64,000 bases of DNA, from NCBI GenBank assembly GCA_050290245.1, contig JBNKHH010000024.1, positions 1-64,000 on the forward strand, read 5' to 3'. A program made the position numbers and the translations under genes. Under the pieces are notes generated by a model. It ran no database searches. It was not told the origin of the DNA and saw nothing but the letters and a program-made list of their open reading frames with translations. This document shows positions 8,465 to 15,593 of the stretch, in pieces. The stretch's first letter is position 1, and every line of letters begins with the position of its first letter. This DNA is from JBNKHH01 sp050290245 (GTDB lineage: Bacteria > Pseudomonadota > Alphaproteobacteria > Rhodobacterales > Rhodobacteraceae).

Positions 8465-9152
8465 CCTCGCCGCTGAAGACGTAACCGACGCCCCGCACCG
8501 AGCGTATCAGCATGGGTTCGTCGCCTGCGGGTTCGATCTTGCGGCGAAGCCGGGCCACATGGCCGTCGATGGTCCGGTCGTATGGAGACCAGTCGCGCCC
8601 ATGCAAGACATTCGAGATCTCGTCGCGACTCAGGACGCGTCCCGGGTGCCGGACGAAGAGTTCGAGCAGTTGCAGTTCGGTTGCCGTCAGGTCCAGCGGC
8701 GTGCCGTCGAGATGCCGCGCAATCTTTCGTTTCAGGTCCAGCTCGCTATGGTCGAATAGGACTTTGGTCGATGCCCCGACTTGCCCATCGTAGCGTTCCA
8801 GCGTCATTTTCAGCCTGAGGACGACTTCGCGGATGAGGAAGGGCTTAACGATATAATCGTCAGCGCCGTTTTCGAGCCCGCGGACGCGGTCGTAGGGTTC
8901 GGTTCGGCCAGAGATCATGACGACGGGGACGTTGCGCTGATTGCGCAGTTCGCGCGCCAGTTCCAGTCCATCCGTGCCGCCGAGATTGAGGTCGAGCGTG
9001 ACGATGTCGACATTGTTCGAGGCCATCGCTTCGAACAGCGAGGCGCGGTCCCAGGCTTCGGATACCTGCCAGCCTTCCGACTCGAGACCTGTGCGAAGTG
9101 TCTCACGGACCTCGGGTTCATCATCGACGACCAAGACGGAGATTTTGCTCAT
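8439..9152 (-). CDS. OmpR/PhoB-family response regulator
   Basis: A 237-residue two-domain regulator. The receiver domain (1-120) starts ISVLVVDDEPEVRE and carries the phosphorylatable Asp in VTLDLNLGG, a conserved Ser/Thr in VVMISGRTE, and Lys in YIVKPF. The C-terminal winged helix (about 140-230) has the typical LTATELQLLELFVRHPGRVL and RTIDGHVARLRRKI motifs. I chose the ATG that places VDDE at the expected distance; longer in-frame extensions have no homology. It converges on the hybrid kinase gene with overlapping 3' ends, which is suggestive of a functional pair but is not the usual same-strand operon. Confidence 0.88.
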   Translation of the reverse strand: MSKISVLVVDDEPEVRETLRTGLESEGWQVSEAWDRASLFEAMASNNVDIVTLDLNLGGTDGLELARELRNQRNVPVVMISGRTEPYDRVRGLENGADDYIVKPFLIREVVLRLKMTLERYDGQVGASTKVLFDHSELDLKRKIARHLDGTPLDLTATELQLLELFVRHPGRVLSRDEISNVLHGRDWSPYDRTIDGHVARLRRKIEPAGDEPMLIRSVRGVGYVFSGEVKPAQSES

Positions 9153-9377
9153 GGCTTCAGAACCTTTGGCATAAGATTCGATAGCACATGCGGATCTTTG
9201 TGTTAACCTTCGGATTAATCCATTGTTCCAAATAAGCTTTATGGAAAGGCGTTGCCAATCTAGTGGTGGGCCAAACCGCCATGTGTGGCGTTTGCCATCA
9301 AGAGCGTTGAGGGCGGAAGCGTCTGAAGGCCCGTTCACCGCCTCCGCCCGTACGCGTTTATCAAGGCGCGTCGTTGC

Positions 9378-9896
9378 TCAGGCAGCCTTGACAGAGATCG
9401 TCTTCTCGGACGCCAATGCAGCGGCGGATTTCGGTATCTGGATGGTCAGAACACCGTTTGAGAATTTGGCATCGATCTTGTCTGTGTCGACATTCTCGGG
9501 CATGCGGATGCTGCGTTGGAAGCTGCCCCAGCGGCGTTCGCTCAGGTGGTGGCTTGTGTCGTGTTCTTCCTTTTGTTCGGTCTTCTCGCCACTGATCGTC
9601 AGGGTTCCGTTGCTGACTTTGACCTGAATCGCGTCTGGCTCGAGACCCGGCAGCTCGGCGGTGACAGAGTAACTTTTTTCGTTCTCGGTAAGGTCGACCG
9701 CGGGGCAGAGCGGAAATTCGCGTCCTGCCAAACCTGATGCGGCGGACCTGCGGTCGAACCACTGCCGGGGTTCGAAAGCGTCGAACAGCCGTTCGATTTC
9801 GTCGCGCAGGCTTGTGAAACCGGTCCAGGGGCTGACGGGATGTTCGGGGCTGCCGGTGTCCTGGGCAACCGGCACGTTTGCGGGTTTCTTCGACAT
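9378..9896 (-). CDS. Hsp20 / alpha-crystallin small heat-shock protein
   Basis: A 172-residue small heat-shock chaperone. The alpha-crystallin domain covers about residues 60-165, with AELPGLEPDAIQVKVSNGTL, SGEKTEQKEE, GSFQRSIRMPENVD and the C-terminal GVLTIQIPKS strand. A variable N-terminal arm of about 60 residues precedes it. Of two in-frame ATGs, the one giving MSKKPANV is 6 bases after GAGGAG and is preferred. It acts in the cytoplasm as an ATP-independent holdase. The leader contains a stable hairpin, and an FNR-like box sits about 170 bases upstream, so both temperature-like and oxygen control are possible. Confidence 0.92.
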   Translation of the reverse strand: MSKKPANVPVAQDTGSPEHPVSPWTGFTSLRDEIERLFDAFEPRQWFDRRSAASGLAGREFPLCPAVDLTENEKSYSVTAELPGLEPDAIQVKVSNGTLTISGEKTEQKEEHDTSHHLSERRWGSFQRSIRMPENVDTDKIDAKFSNGVLTIQIPKSAAALASEKTISVKAA

Positions 9897-9920
9897 TTTC
9901 ATCTCCTCAAAGAAATGCCA

Positions 9921-9959
9921 CCGTTGGCAGTACTTTAGGGATGAGAAGCCTGCCAACGG
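9921..9959 (-). promoter_or_regulatory. Hairpin in the Hsp20 mRNA leader
   Basis: On the mRNA strand, CCGTTGGCA and TGCCAACGG are perfect 9-base arms about 20 bases apart, ending about 25 bases before the Hsp20 ATG. The loop contains CTTCTC, which could pair with the GAGGAG ribosome-binding site (one G-U pair). The hairpin and the loop-to-SD pairing would form a pseudoknot that hides the start, a plausible RNA thermometer. The folding is by eye only. Confidence 0.4.
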
Positions 9960-10060
9960 CGATTTCCGCGATTGTCGGGACAGACATGACCGGTGCAGAG
10001 AACTAAAGAACCGGAGCATCGCGAATGCTGAAACGATGCCGCAATCGGAGCCATTTCGCA

Positions 10061-10074
10061 TTGACCGCCGTCAA
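10061..10074. promoter_or_regulatory. FNR-like box upstream of Hsp20
   Basis: TTGACCGCCGTCAA has perfect palindromic arms of the TTGAC/GTCAA type. It lies in the gap between the host-attachment-type gene and Hsp20, about 170 bases before the Hsp20 ATG. Confidence 0.6.
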
Positions 10075-10125
10075 TCGTGATGTGAGGGGAAGTCGGGTTT
10101 CTGGCAAATCCCAGATGGCGCGCGT

Positions 10126-10581
10126 TCAACTTTCGCCGGTCACGAGAGCGCGGATGGCAGCGTTGAGTTCGCGCGACGACATTCGCACGACGTTCTTGAT
10201 GAATTCCTGCTGCACGTGCTTTTTCAGGGGGCCAGACGCCTCGGCGCGCCAGTAGCCTATGCTGTCGGGAGTCCCGATGACGACAAGCTTGTCGAAAGCC
10301 CCTGCACGTTCCTGTTCTTCGAGATAGCGGACAACCTCGCGGATGAAATGTCGGGCATCCTCGGCCAGTGGATCCGAAGACGGCTCCACCGCCGATCGCC
10401 GCCCGCCGCCCGCCGCAGCGAAGCTGCGAGTCGGTTTTGTCCCGATGGCCTCACGCAGTTTCCGGCGCGGGCTTTGCATCGTTACTTCGACGGGGAGCGG
10501 GTCATGCGGACCTGGTAATTCACGGATGATCCGGGCACGACCCGAGTTCATGATGAGGTACCAAACGCGATTGGGTTTCAT
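10126..10581 (-). CDS. Host-attachment-type protein
   Basis: A 151-residue protein resembling the family annotated as protein required for attachment to host cells. Visible marks are the N-terminal MKPNRVWYLIMNSGRARI strand-turn, a variable middle rich in Arg/Ala, then a helical part (ARHFIREVVRYLEEQE), the strand FDKLVVIGTPDSIG, and a C-terminal helix. The fold resembles eRF1 domain 2-like proteins. There is no signal peptide, so a cytoplasmic role is more likely than direct adhesion and the family name should be read with care. It lies 9 bases after the CBS-pair gene on the same strand and should share its FNR-controlled promoter. Confidence 0.75.
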   Translation of the reverse strand: MKPNRVWYLIMNSGRARIIRELPGPHDPLPVEVTMQSPRRKLREAIGTKPTRSFAAAGGGRRSAVEPSSDPLAEDARHFIREVVRYLEEQERAGAFDKLVVIGTPDSIGYWRAEASGPLKKHVQQEFIKNVVRMSSRELNAAIRALVTGES

Positions 10582-10590
10582 GTGATCTCG

Positions 10591-11010
10591 TCACTTGTGG
10601 TGGTCGGCAACTGCGCGTGTCAGTTCACCGGTTAGTTCAAGGCCGGCAGCATCCGCCACGTCGCCGAGACTGAGCATGCCGACCAGACGTTTTCGGTCGT
10701 CAAGCACGGGCAGCCGCCGGATTTTCTTTTGGTCCATCAGGTGTACGGCGTCTTCAACCGTTTCTTCGGTGCGGCAGAACACGATGCCCCTGGTCATCAC
10801 ATCCTGCGCGATGGTCTTCTCGGGGTCGAGATGTCGGGCAAGGACACGGGTTGTCAGGTCGCGGTCGGTGATCATGCCGATGAGCTGGTCTTCTTTTCCG
10901 ACCGGGACGGCGCCGATGTCATCCATTGCCATGCGTGCTGCGATCTCGCTGACCGGCGTATCGAATTCGACCCATTCTGCCGGCGAGTGCATGGCTTCAC
11001 TGACCTTCAT
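10591..11010 (-). CDS. CBS-domain pair protein
   Basis: A 139-residue protein made almost wholly of two CBS repeats. The first runs about 7-65 (SPAEWVEFDTPVSEIAARMA ... GMITDRDL), the second about 75-130 (GIVFCRTEETVEDAVHLM ... RRLPVLDDRKRLVGMLSL). Such pairs bind adenine nucleotides and signal energy state. I chose the ATG of MKVSEAM because GGAGGG lies just upstream; an upstream in-frame ATG would overlap the FNR-like box. Similar stand-alone CBS proteins belong to the mycobacterial DosR regulon (Hrp1). The target here is unknown. Confidence 0.85.
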   Translation of the reverse strand: MKVSEAMHSPAEWVEFDTPVSEIAARMAMDDIGAVPVGKEDQLIGMITDRDLTTRVLARHLDPEKTIAQDVMTRGIVFCRTEETVEDAVHLMDQKKIRRLPVLDDRKRLVGMLSLGDVADAAGLELTGELTRAVADHHK

Positions 11011-11066
11011 GATGCCCTCCTGATGTCTACACATTTCGATTGTGGCGTCATTGGCGGTGCAAGGCA

Positions 11067-11080
11067 TTGATAGGCGTCAA
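11067..11080. promoter_or_regulatory. FNR-like box in a divergent promoter
   Basis: TTGATAGGCGTCAA sits between the divergent CBS-pair gene (ATG about 63 bases away on the minus strand) and the DUF2267 gene (ATG about 85 bases away on the plus strand). One site could serve both directions. Confidence 0.7.
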
Positions 11081-11158
11081 GAGATGCGGGTGACGACCAT
11101 CAATGCGCGCGCGAGTTTTTCCGGAAGGATGGAGGTCGGAGTTGATGGGAGACAGACC

Positions 11159-11584
11159 ATGACAACGACCGGACACGCCGCGGTAGACGAAGCGCCTCAG
11201 ATCGTCGCCGAGTGGATCAATGAGCTGTGCGACGATCTGGAATGGAACGAGAAGGGGCGGGCATACCTGCTTTTGACGGAAACCCTGCACGCTGTGCGGG
11301 ACTATCTGAGCGTCGAGGAGGCCTCGGACCTGGCGGCGCAACTGCCGCTTATCATCCGCGGTATTTACTATACCGGGTGGAACCCGGCGCGCACGCCGGT
11401 CAAGCCCAGAAGCAAGTCCGACTTCCTGGAGCGGGTGTCACACCGTTTCAACAAGGTGCCGCTGGAAGACCCCGAACGCGCTGCCGTCGCCGTGTTCGAT
11501 CTTTTGCGGCGTCGGGTGTCGATGGGAGAGATCGACCATGTGAGCAATTCCATGCCCGCTTCGCTGCGCGATTTGTGGAAGTGA
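11159..11584 (+). CDS. DUF2267-type protein
   Basis: A 141-residue protein with two helical repeats typical of DUF2267: WINELCDDLEWNEKGRAYLL near the N terminus and FLERVSHRFNKVP near residue 90, each followed by LxxVxxxL and Leu-rich helices. It includes the characteristic DLAAQLPLIIRGIYYTGWNP segment. The ATG chosen follows GGGAGA and gives the length seen in the family; in-frame upstream codons reach into the FNR-like box and are unlikely to be used. The biochemical function of the family is unknown, but it is often found beside Hsp20, CBS and Usp genes, as here. Confidence 0.8.
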   Translation: MTTTGHAAVDEAPQIVAEWINELCDDLEWNEKGRAYLLLTETLHAVRDYLSVEEASDLAAQLPLIIRGIYYTGWNPARTPVKPRSKSDFLERVSHRFNKVPLEDPERAAVAVFDLLRRRVSMGEIDHVSNSMPASLRDLWK

Positions 11585-11776
11585 CTCGCGGAGGGAAGGG
11601 CCAGTCGTGACCGATTTGGCGCGCTGCGGCGTCGTACCAGAATAATGATTTTCGGGTCCCCGTCATGGGCTCGGCATCCGCATCTGGTGCCGGGCTTTCC
11701 TGGTTTTAAATGGTTCGTTTCGTGGGTCTGAACGACCGAAGTCCGATGGCGGATTCCCGAGCGAGGGTCCGGCCCA

Positions 11777-11790
11777 TTGATGCCCGTCAA
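11777..11790. promoter_or_regulatory. FNR-like box upstream of a short transcription unit
   Basis: TTGATGCCCGTCAA. With class II spacing, transcription would start near 11825 and end at the terminator at 12032-12066, giving an RNA of about 240 bases. No annotated gene of normal size lies between the two. Confidence 0.6.
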
Positions 11791-11888
11791 TGGCGAGAAT
11801 CGAAGAATCGGGCAGAGTGAATTTATCAGCAGGAGGAGCAAAACCGGAGAAAGATCGTAGTGAAACGTTGCGAGACGGCGAATGCGAG

Positions 11889-12032
11889 ATGAAGAACCGG
11901 GGATGTGTTGAGACCTGTTGGTCAGGGGGCCGTCGGGACGTGGTTAGCGCTCTGGGGGAGACCTTGGAAGTGGAAGCCCTTCCCGGCGGTCCTTGTCAAA
12001 AGTGTGTTGCGTGCCTTGTTCTCGTTCCATGA
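11889..12032 (+). CDS. Possible 47-residue Cys-rich peptide, or part of a sRNA
   Basis: An open frame of 47 codons from ATG at 11889, ending at the base where the terminator hairpin begins. It encodes five cysteines, including a CxxxC near the N terminus and CQKCVAC near the C terminus. Its ATG overlaps the TGA of a ten-codon GTG frame (11860-11892) in the ATGA manner of coupled genes. The strongest ribosome-binding sequence in the unit, AGGAGGAG at 11831-11838, is too far (22 bases) from that GTG to be a normal site. The frame also stays open upstream to about 11790. A regulatory RNA is therefore as likely as a peptide. I recognise no homolog. Confidence 0.3.
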   Translation: MKNRGCVETCWSGGRRDVVSALGETLEVEALPGGPCQKCVACLVLVP

Positions 12033-12066
12033 AACCGGCGCCGGTCCTAGGCCGCGCCGGTTTTTT
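12032..12066 (+). terminator. Rho-independent terminator
   Basis: Arms AAACCGGCGC and GCGCCGGTTT are perfectly complementary across a 12-base loop that can pair further, followed by a run of Ts. This is the clearest terminator in the island, and it closes the FNR-driven short unit. Confidence 0.85.
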
Positions 12067-12163
12067 GTTCTGAAGGATTAAATGATTTAGGCCAGACGAT
12101 GCGGAGATACCTCGTGTGAGGACTGTCGTGGGGATCCAAGAGTTCTGATCCGGGAGGATAGAG

Positions 12164-13072
12164 ATGCAAGACGTTGCAGGCGCGGTTCCTCGCCACGAAC
12201 TGCGTGAGAACCGGCAGATCGCCAGTCGGTTGGGACAGTATGCCGACCTTCTGGAAAGCCAGGGAGACGATGTGTTTCGGGTGAGGGCCTATCGCCGGGC
12301 TGCGGATTACGTTGGGGATATGGCCGATGGCCTGCGCACGGTCTACGAGGCTGGCGGCATCAAGGCCCTGATCGACTTGCCCACCGTCGGGCGGGGGATC
12401 GCGGGGGCCATCGTGGAAATCCTGACCTCGGGTCGATGGCTTCAGCTAGAACGGCTTCGCGGAGAGACAACGCCGGAACGCCTGTTTCAAACCGTGCCGG
12501 GGATCGGTCCGGTCATGGCGGAACGCTTTGCCGTGCAGCTTGATGCGCAGACCTTGGAAGAGCTGGAGGCATTGCTGCGAAATCCGAGGATGGACGTCCC
12601 GGGGCTGGGTCGGCGGCGGCGCCGTGCCATCCTTGCGGCGCTGGCCGAGCGGCTTGAGCCGATGCGTCGGATCAGGCGTGCGGAAGAAGGTCACGATGCG
12701 GAACCTCCGGTGTCGATGCTCCTTGAGGCGGACAAGCTTTATCGCGAGAAAGACGCGGCGGGAGACTTGCGCCAGATCGCGCCCCGCCGGTTCAATCCAG
12801 AAGGCGAGGCGTGGTTACCGGTCCTGCACCTGCGCCGCGGCGACTGGCACCTTACCCTGCTTTATTCCAACACCGCCCGTGCGCACGAATTGGAAAAGAC
12901 CAAGGACTGGGTCGTGATCTTTTTCCACCAGTCGGACGGTCCCGAGATGCAGCGCACAGTCGTGACTGAAACACGTGGCCCCGGTGAGGGGCGCCGAATG
13001 GTGCGCGGACGTGAGGATGAGTGTTTGCGATATTATGAAGGCCAAAAGGGCTCGGCCAATACAGTGGGCTGA
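12164..13072 (+). CDS. Helix-hairpin-helix (PolX N-terminal-like) DNA-binding protein
   Basis: A 302-residue protein. Residues about 10-100 resemble the N-terminal HhH domain of DNA polymerase X/beta (ASRLGQYADLLESQGDDVFR, then AYRRAADYV). Two further HhH motifs are visible at LPTVGRGIAGAIVEIL and VPGIGPVMAERF. No nucleotidyltransferase Asp motif or PHP domain follows. Instead there is a separate C-terminal region (190-300) with beta-rich LPVLHLRRGDWHLTLLYSNT that I do not recognise. It likely binds DNA or flap/gap structures without polymerase activity. A GGGAGG ribosome-binding site precedes the ATG. It ends before a terminator at 13145. Confidence 0.75.
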   Translation: MQDVAGAVPRHELRENRQIASRLGQYADLLESQGDDVFRVRAYRRAADYVGDMADGLRTVYEAGGIKALIDLPTVGRGIAGAIVEILTSGRWLQLERLRGETTPERLFQTVPGIGPVMAERFAVQLDAQTLEELEALLRNPRMDVPGLGRRRRRAILAALAERLEPMRRIRRAEEGHDAEPPVSMLLEADKLYREKDAAGDLRQIAPRRFNPEGEAWLPVLHLRRGDWHLTLLYSNTARAHELEKTKDWVVIFFHQSDGPEMQRTVVTETRGPGEGRRMVRGREDECLRYYEGQKGSANTVG

Positions 13073-13144
13073 CCGGCGTTCTTTTCAGGCGATGTTTGTG
13101 GCGACGGCCCGGGCACCGATGTGGGCGCTTGGGGCAGGGGCAGA

Positions 13145-13170
13145 GGCGCCGGTATCCCGGCGCCCCTTTT
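13145..13170 (+). terminator. Rho-independent terminator after the HhH gene
   Basis: GGCGCCGG and CCGGCGCC flank a 4-base loop, followed by CCTTTT on the plus strand. It terminates the HhH gene transcript and lies just outside the 3' end of the convergent secreted-protein gene at 13179. Confidence 0.75.
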
Positions 13171-13178
13171 CTATTAGG

Positions 13179-14465
13179 TCACAGCTCTTCCGGCGGGACC
13201 GGAACCGCATATTCGTGGATGTAGTTGATCACGATCCGTGAATCCTCGGCCGCTTGCGTGAACGCTTCGAGCGTGCCGTCGGTGGCGTCGTCCGGTGTAT
13301 CGGCAAAGATGTACTCGTAGACGTCGATCTCGGTCGGAACCCAGTTGCCGTCCGCGTCCTCGATAAGAATGGTGGTTGTTACGCCATCGAAGGTGCTTGC
13401 CCGATCATAGCTGAAGTCGTCAAAGCTGACTGCCGAATAGCTGATTTCGGTGTTCGGGAAGGTCTCGATCGGGTCGATGTCCAGGATCAGGTTCAGATAG
13501 GCGACTTCATCCGTGCTGAATTCGCCGGTCTTGTCCGTGGCGGCCGCAAGGAAGGTCGCTGCCGCCTGAAGATCCTCGGCAGTCTTGGCACCGTCGACCA
13601 GAAACGCGAGGTCCGAGTTGGAAATCGCCGTGTTGTCGACGCCTTCGATGTAACCGTCCGTCATAAGGGCGATATAGATCGACAGGTTTTCGAGCGGCGC
13701 GTCGATAGTGCGGGTTTCCCCGTCGATGGTCACGACAAGCCGACCCGCCGGATCGAGCGAAACCTCGGTCGCGGAGTTGAGGGCGAGAAGCACCTCTTCG
13801 CTGCGGCCGTCAAGCACATCTTCCGGCGCGCGGCTGACGCTGAGCCGTCCGAATTCGACCTCCTGAACGAGAGACTCGTCGATGACGTGGCCTTCCTCGT
13901 CGAGCGGGATCGGGTTGCCTTCCGCGTCGAGTGGCTGAACGAAACAGCCATAGTCGTTGCAGGTCAGGATCGGCACGCCCTGATCGTCACGGGCGATCAC
14001 GTAAAGGTCGCCGTAAAGGTCGCCGCCACCGCCAGCATCGGGCGGGCTGCCACGACCGGCCGATCCGCCGGGTTCACCGGCCCAGTCAGGTTTGTCGGAG
14101 TCGCTGTCGCCACCGCTGCCTGCGTCGTCGGGTTGTCCGCCCTTGTCCTCCGGGCGGCCGCTATCGCTGCCTGCGTCATCGGGTTGGCCGCCGCCGGCGC
14201 CTTCGGGCGCATCGGCCTCAGCATCCGTGTCATGTCCGCCTGATCCGCCTTGGTTCTGCCCACCCTGGTCGGATCCGCCTTGGCCACCCGTGCCGGCGCC
14301 TTGTTCACTTCCGGCGTTGCCGGACCCCGATCCGCCCTGGCCGCTCTGCGCAAAGGCAAAATCCACCGATGCAAGACCGATAGTGCAGGCTGCCATGCCG
14401 GCCAGCAGAGCAGCTTTTGTGGTGGAACCTGAAAAGTCTCGTCCTGTGTTCATTGGTTTGTCCAT
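13179..14465 (-). CDS. Secreted Gly/Asp-rich protein with a conserved C-terminal domain
   Basis: A 428-residue predicted secreted protein. A basic, then hydrophobic N terminus ends in ASVDFAFAQ, a likely signal-peptidase site near residue 40. The next 120 residues or so are low complexity (Gln/Gly/Ser, then Asp/Gly/Pro repeats such as DDAGSGGDSDSDKPD). The C-terminal 250 residues contain VEFGRLSVSRAPEDVLD and IDAPLENLSIYIALM, which align with the divergent gene at 14735. I chose the ATG of MDKPMN, which has CAGGA 5-6 bases upstream. No known domain is recognised. Two FNR-like boxes lie in the shared upstream gap, so expression is probably induced by low oxygen. Confidence 0.65.
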   Translation of the reverse strand: MDKPMNTGRDFSGSTTKAALLAGMAACTIGLASVDFAFAQSGQGGSGSGNAGSEQGAGTGGQGGSDQGGQNQGGSGGHDTDAEADAPEGAGGGQPDDAGSDSGRPEDKGGQPDDAGSGGDSDSDKPDWAGEPGGSAGRGSPPDAGGGGDLYGDLYVIARDDQGVPILTCNDYGCFVQPLDAEGNPIPLDEEGHVIDESLVQEVEFGRLSVSRAPEDVLDGRSEEVLLALNSATEVSLDPAGRLVVTIDGETRTIDAPLENLSIYIALMTDGYIEGVDNTAISNSDLAFLVDGAKTAEDLQAAATFLAAATDKTGEFSTDEVAYLNLILDIDPIETFPNTEISYSAVSFDDFSYDRASTFDGVTTTILIEDADGNWVPTEIDVYEYIFADTPDDATDGTLEAFTQAAEDSRIVINYIHEYAVPVPPEEL

Positions 14466-14588
14466 TCGTATCCTGTGGATTTCAGCGCGGCCAACTACAC
14501 CTCCGGGTGCAGTCGCTCCGCCGCTCTCAGGCTGTCGCAAGCCAAGGACAGCTTGCGATCAGTCTCGCGTTGTGCCGCCGCGGCTGCA

Positions 14589-14602
14589 TTGACAACTGTC
14601 AA
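14589..14602. promoter_or_regulatory. FNR-like box, left member of a pair
   Basis: TTGACAACTGTCAA, with perfect palindromic arms, lies about 130 bases before the minus-strand secreted-protein gene. Its centre is 22 bases (about two helical turns) from the next box, so the two dimers would sit on the same face of the DNA. Confidence 0.65.
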
Positions 14603-14610
14603 AGGCTCCA

Positions 14611-14624
14611 TTGATAGATATCAA
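14611..14624. promoter_or_regulatory. Consensus FNR box, right member of a pair
   Basis: TTGATAGATATCAA matches the FNR consensus TTGAT-N4-ATCAA exactly. It lies about 117 bases before the plus-strand secreted-protein gene. Of the boxes in the window it is the best match. Confidence 0.8.
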
Positions 14625-14734
14625 TGTATGCATGTTCCGAAGATTCCACTGTGAGCCCCGACACCGGCAGGTATCGGCCCGCGCGCGTGCCGGTTTCCAG
14701 AGTTGTTTTGGTGCCGGCAAAGAGGAGGAACCGA

Positions 14735-15535
14735 ATGATGATGCCTACGCCAATGAAAACGCGAAGTTTTTTTGCCCTGAAACGCACCTGGCGCTGCATG
14801 CTGTCCGTCGCGGCCTTCGCAGTCGCTGTTTCGGGGATCGCCAGCGGGCAATTCGCAGGGGCGGCCTTTGCGCAGGACCACAGTGATGGCGGACACACTG
14901 GTTCGGGCGGTTCCGGTTCGCACGAGGATGGCGAGGACGGGCACGAGGGCGGCCATAGCGGCGGCCACCAGGGTGGCGGATCGGGCGAGGGCGAAGGACC
15001 GAAAGCCGGTGAGGGCGGTGAAGGCGATGGAAGCGGCTATCGCGGAGGCGACAGAACCGGAAGCGGCGGTTTGCCCGTCTGGGCGCGCGAGGGTATTCCC
15101 GAAGTGGAACTTGGCCGACTGAACGTTGCACGGTCTCCTGACCGGGTGATCGACCGCGCCTTCAAGGAAGCCCTTGCCTCGTTCACGCCGGAAGTCGCGG
15201 CGTTTTACCGGCTGGACCTCGACGGAATGATCGCTGAGCTTTCCGGCAATTGGGACAACGTTCGGATCATCGATTCACCGTTGCAGAATCTGGCGTTGAT
15301 GCGCGACGGGCTGGACGGGCAATCTATCCTGGCCAGCGTGGGTATCACGACGGACAACCAGACCCTGCTGGCGGCCTTCCTCGGCACGGCCTCGGACAAG
15401 GGAATCCCGGTGTCGACGGAAACAGCAATCGCGGTGTCCGCCATCTTGGGAGAGCGTTTGGACGACGCCGAGGCCGCTGACCTGGCCGCGAAGGCCGAGC
15501 TGATCAGGCAAGCGATTGTCGAAGGGCATGGATGA
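14735..15535 (+). CDS. Secreted Gly/His-rich protein, paralog of the divergent gene
   Basis: A 266-residue predicted secreted protein. The ATG used follows AGAGGAGG (14721-14728) by 6 bases. After an Arg/Lys N terminus and hydrophobic core, cleavage is likely after AGAAFAQ near residue 47. A low-complexity Gly/His/Glu/Ser segment of about 80 residues follows (SGGSGSHEDGEDGHEGGH and similar), with many His that could bind metal. The C-terminal half contains VELGRLNVARSPDRVID and IDSPLQNLALM, the same motifs as its divergent neighbour. I know of no function. The shared FNR boxes suggest both are made together under low oxygen. Confidence 0.65.
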   Translation: MMMPTPMKTRSFFALKRTWRCMLSVAAFAVAVSGIASGQFAGAAFAQDHSDGGHTGSGGSGSHEDGEDGHEGGHSGGHQGGGSGEGEGPKAGEGGEGDGSGYRGGDRTGSGGLPVWAREGIPEVELGRLNVARSPDRVIDRAFKEALASFTPEVAAFYRLDLDGMIAELSGNWDNVRIIDSPLQNLALMRDGLDGQSILASVGITTDNQTLLAAFLGTASDKGIPVSTETAIAVSAILGERLDDAEAADLAAKAELIRQAIVEGHG

Positions 15536-15593
15536 GTTCGATCTCCAACGGGTCCGGAGGTCAACATGCAACGAAGCTGGAAAAGGTAAAGGG

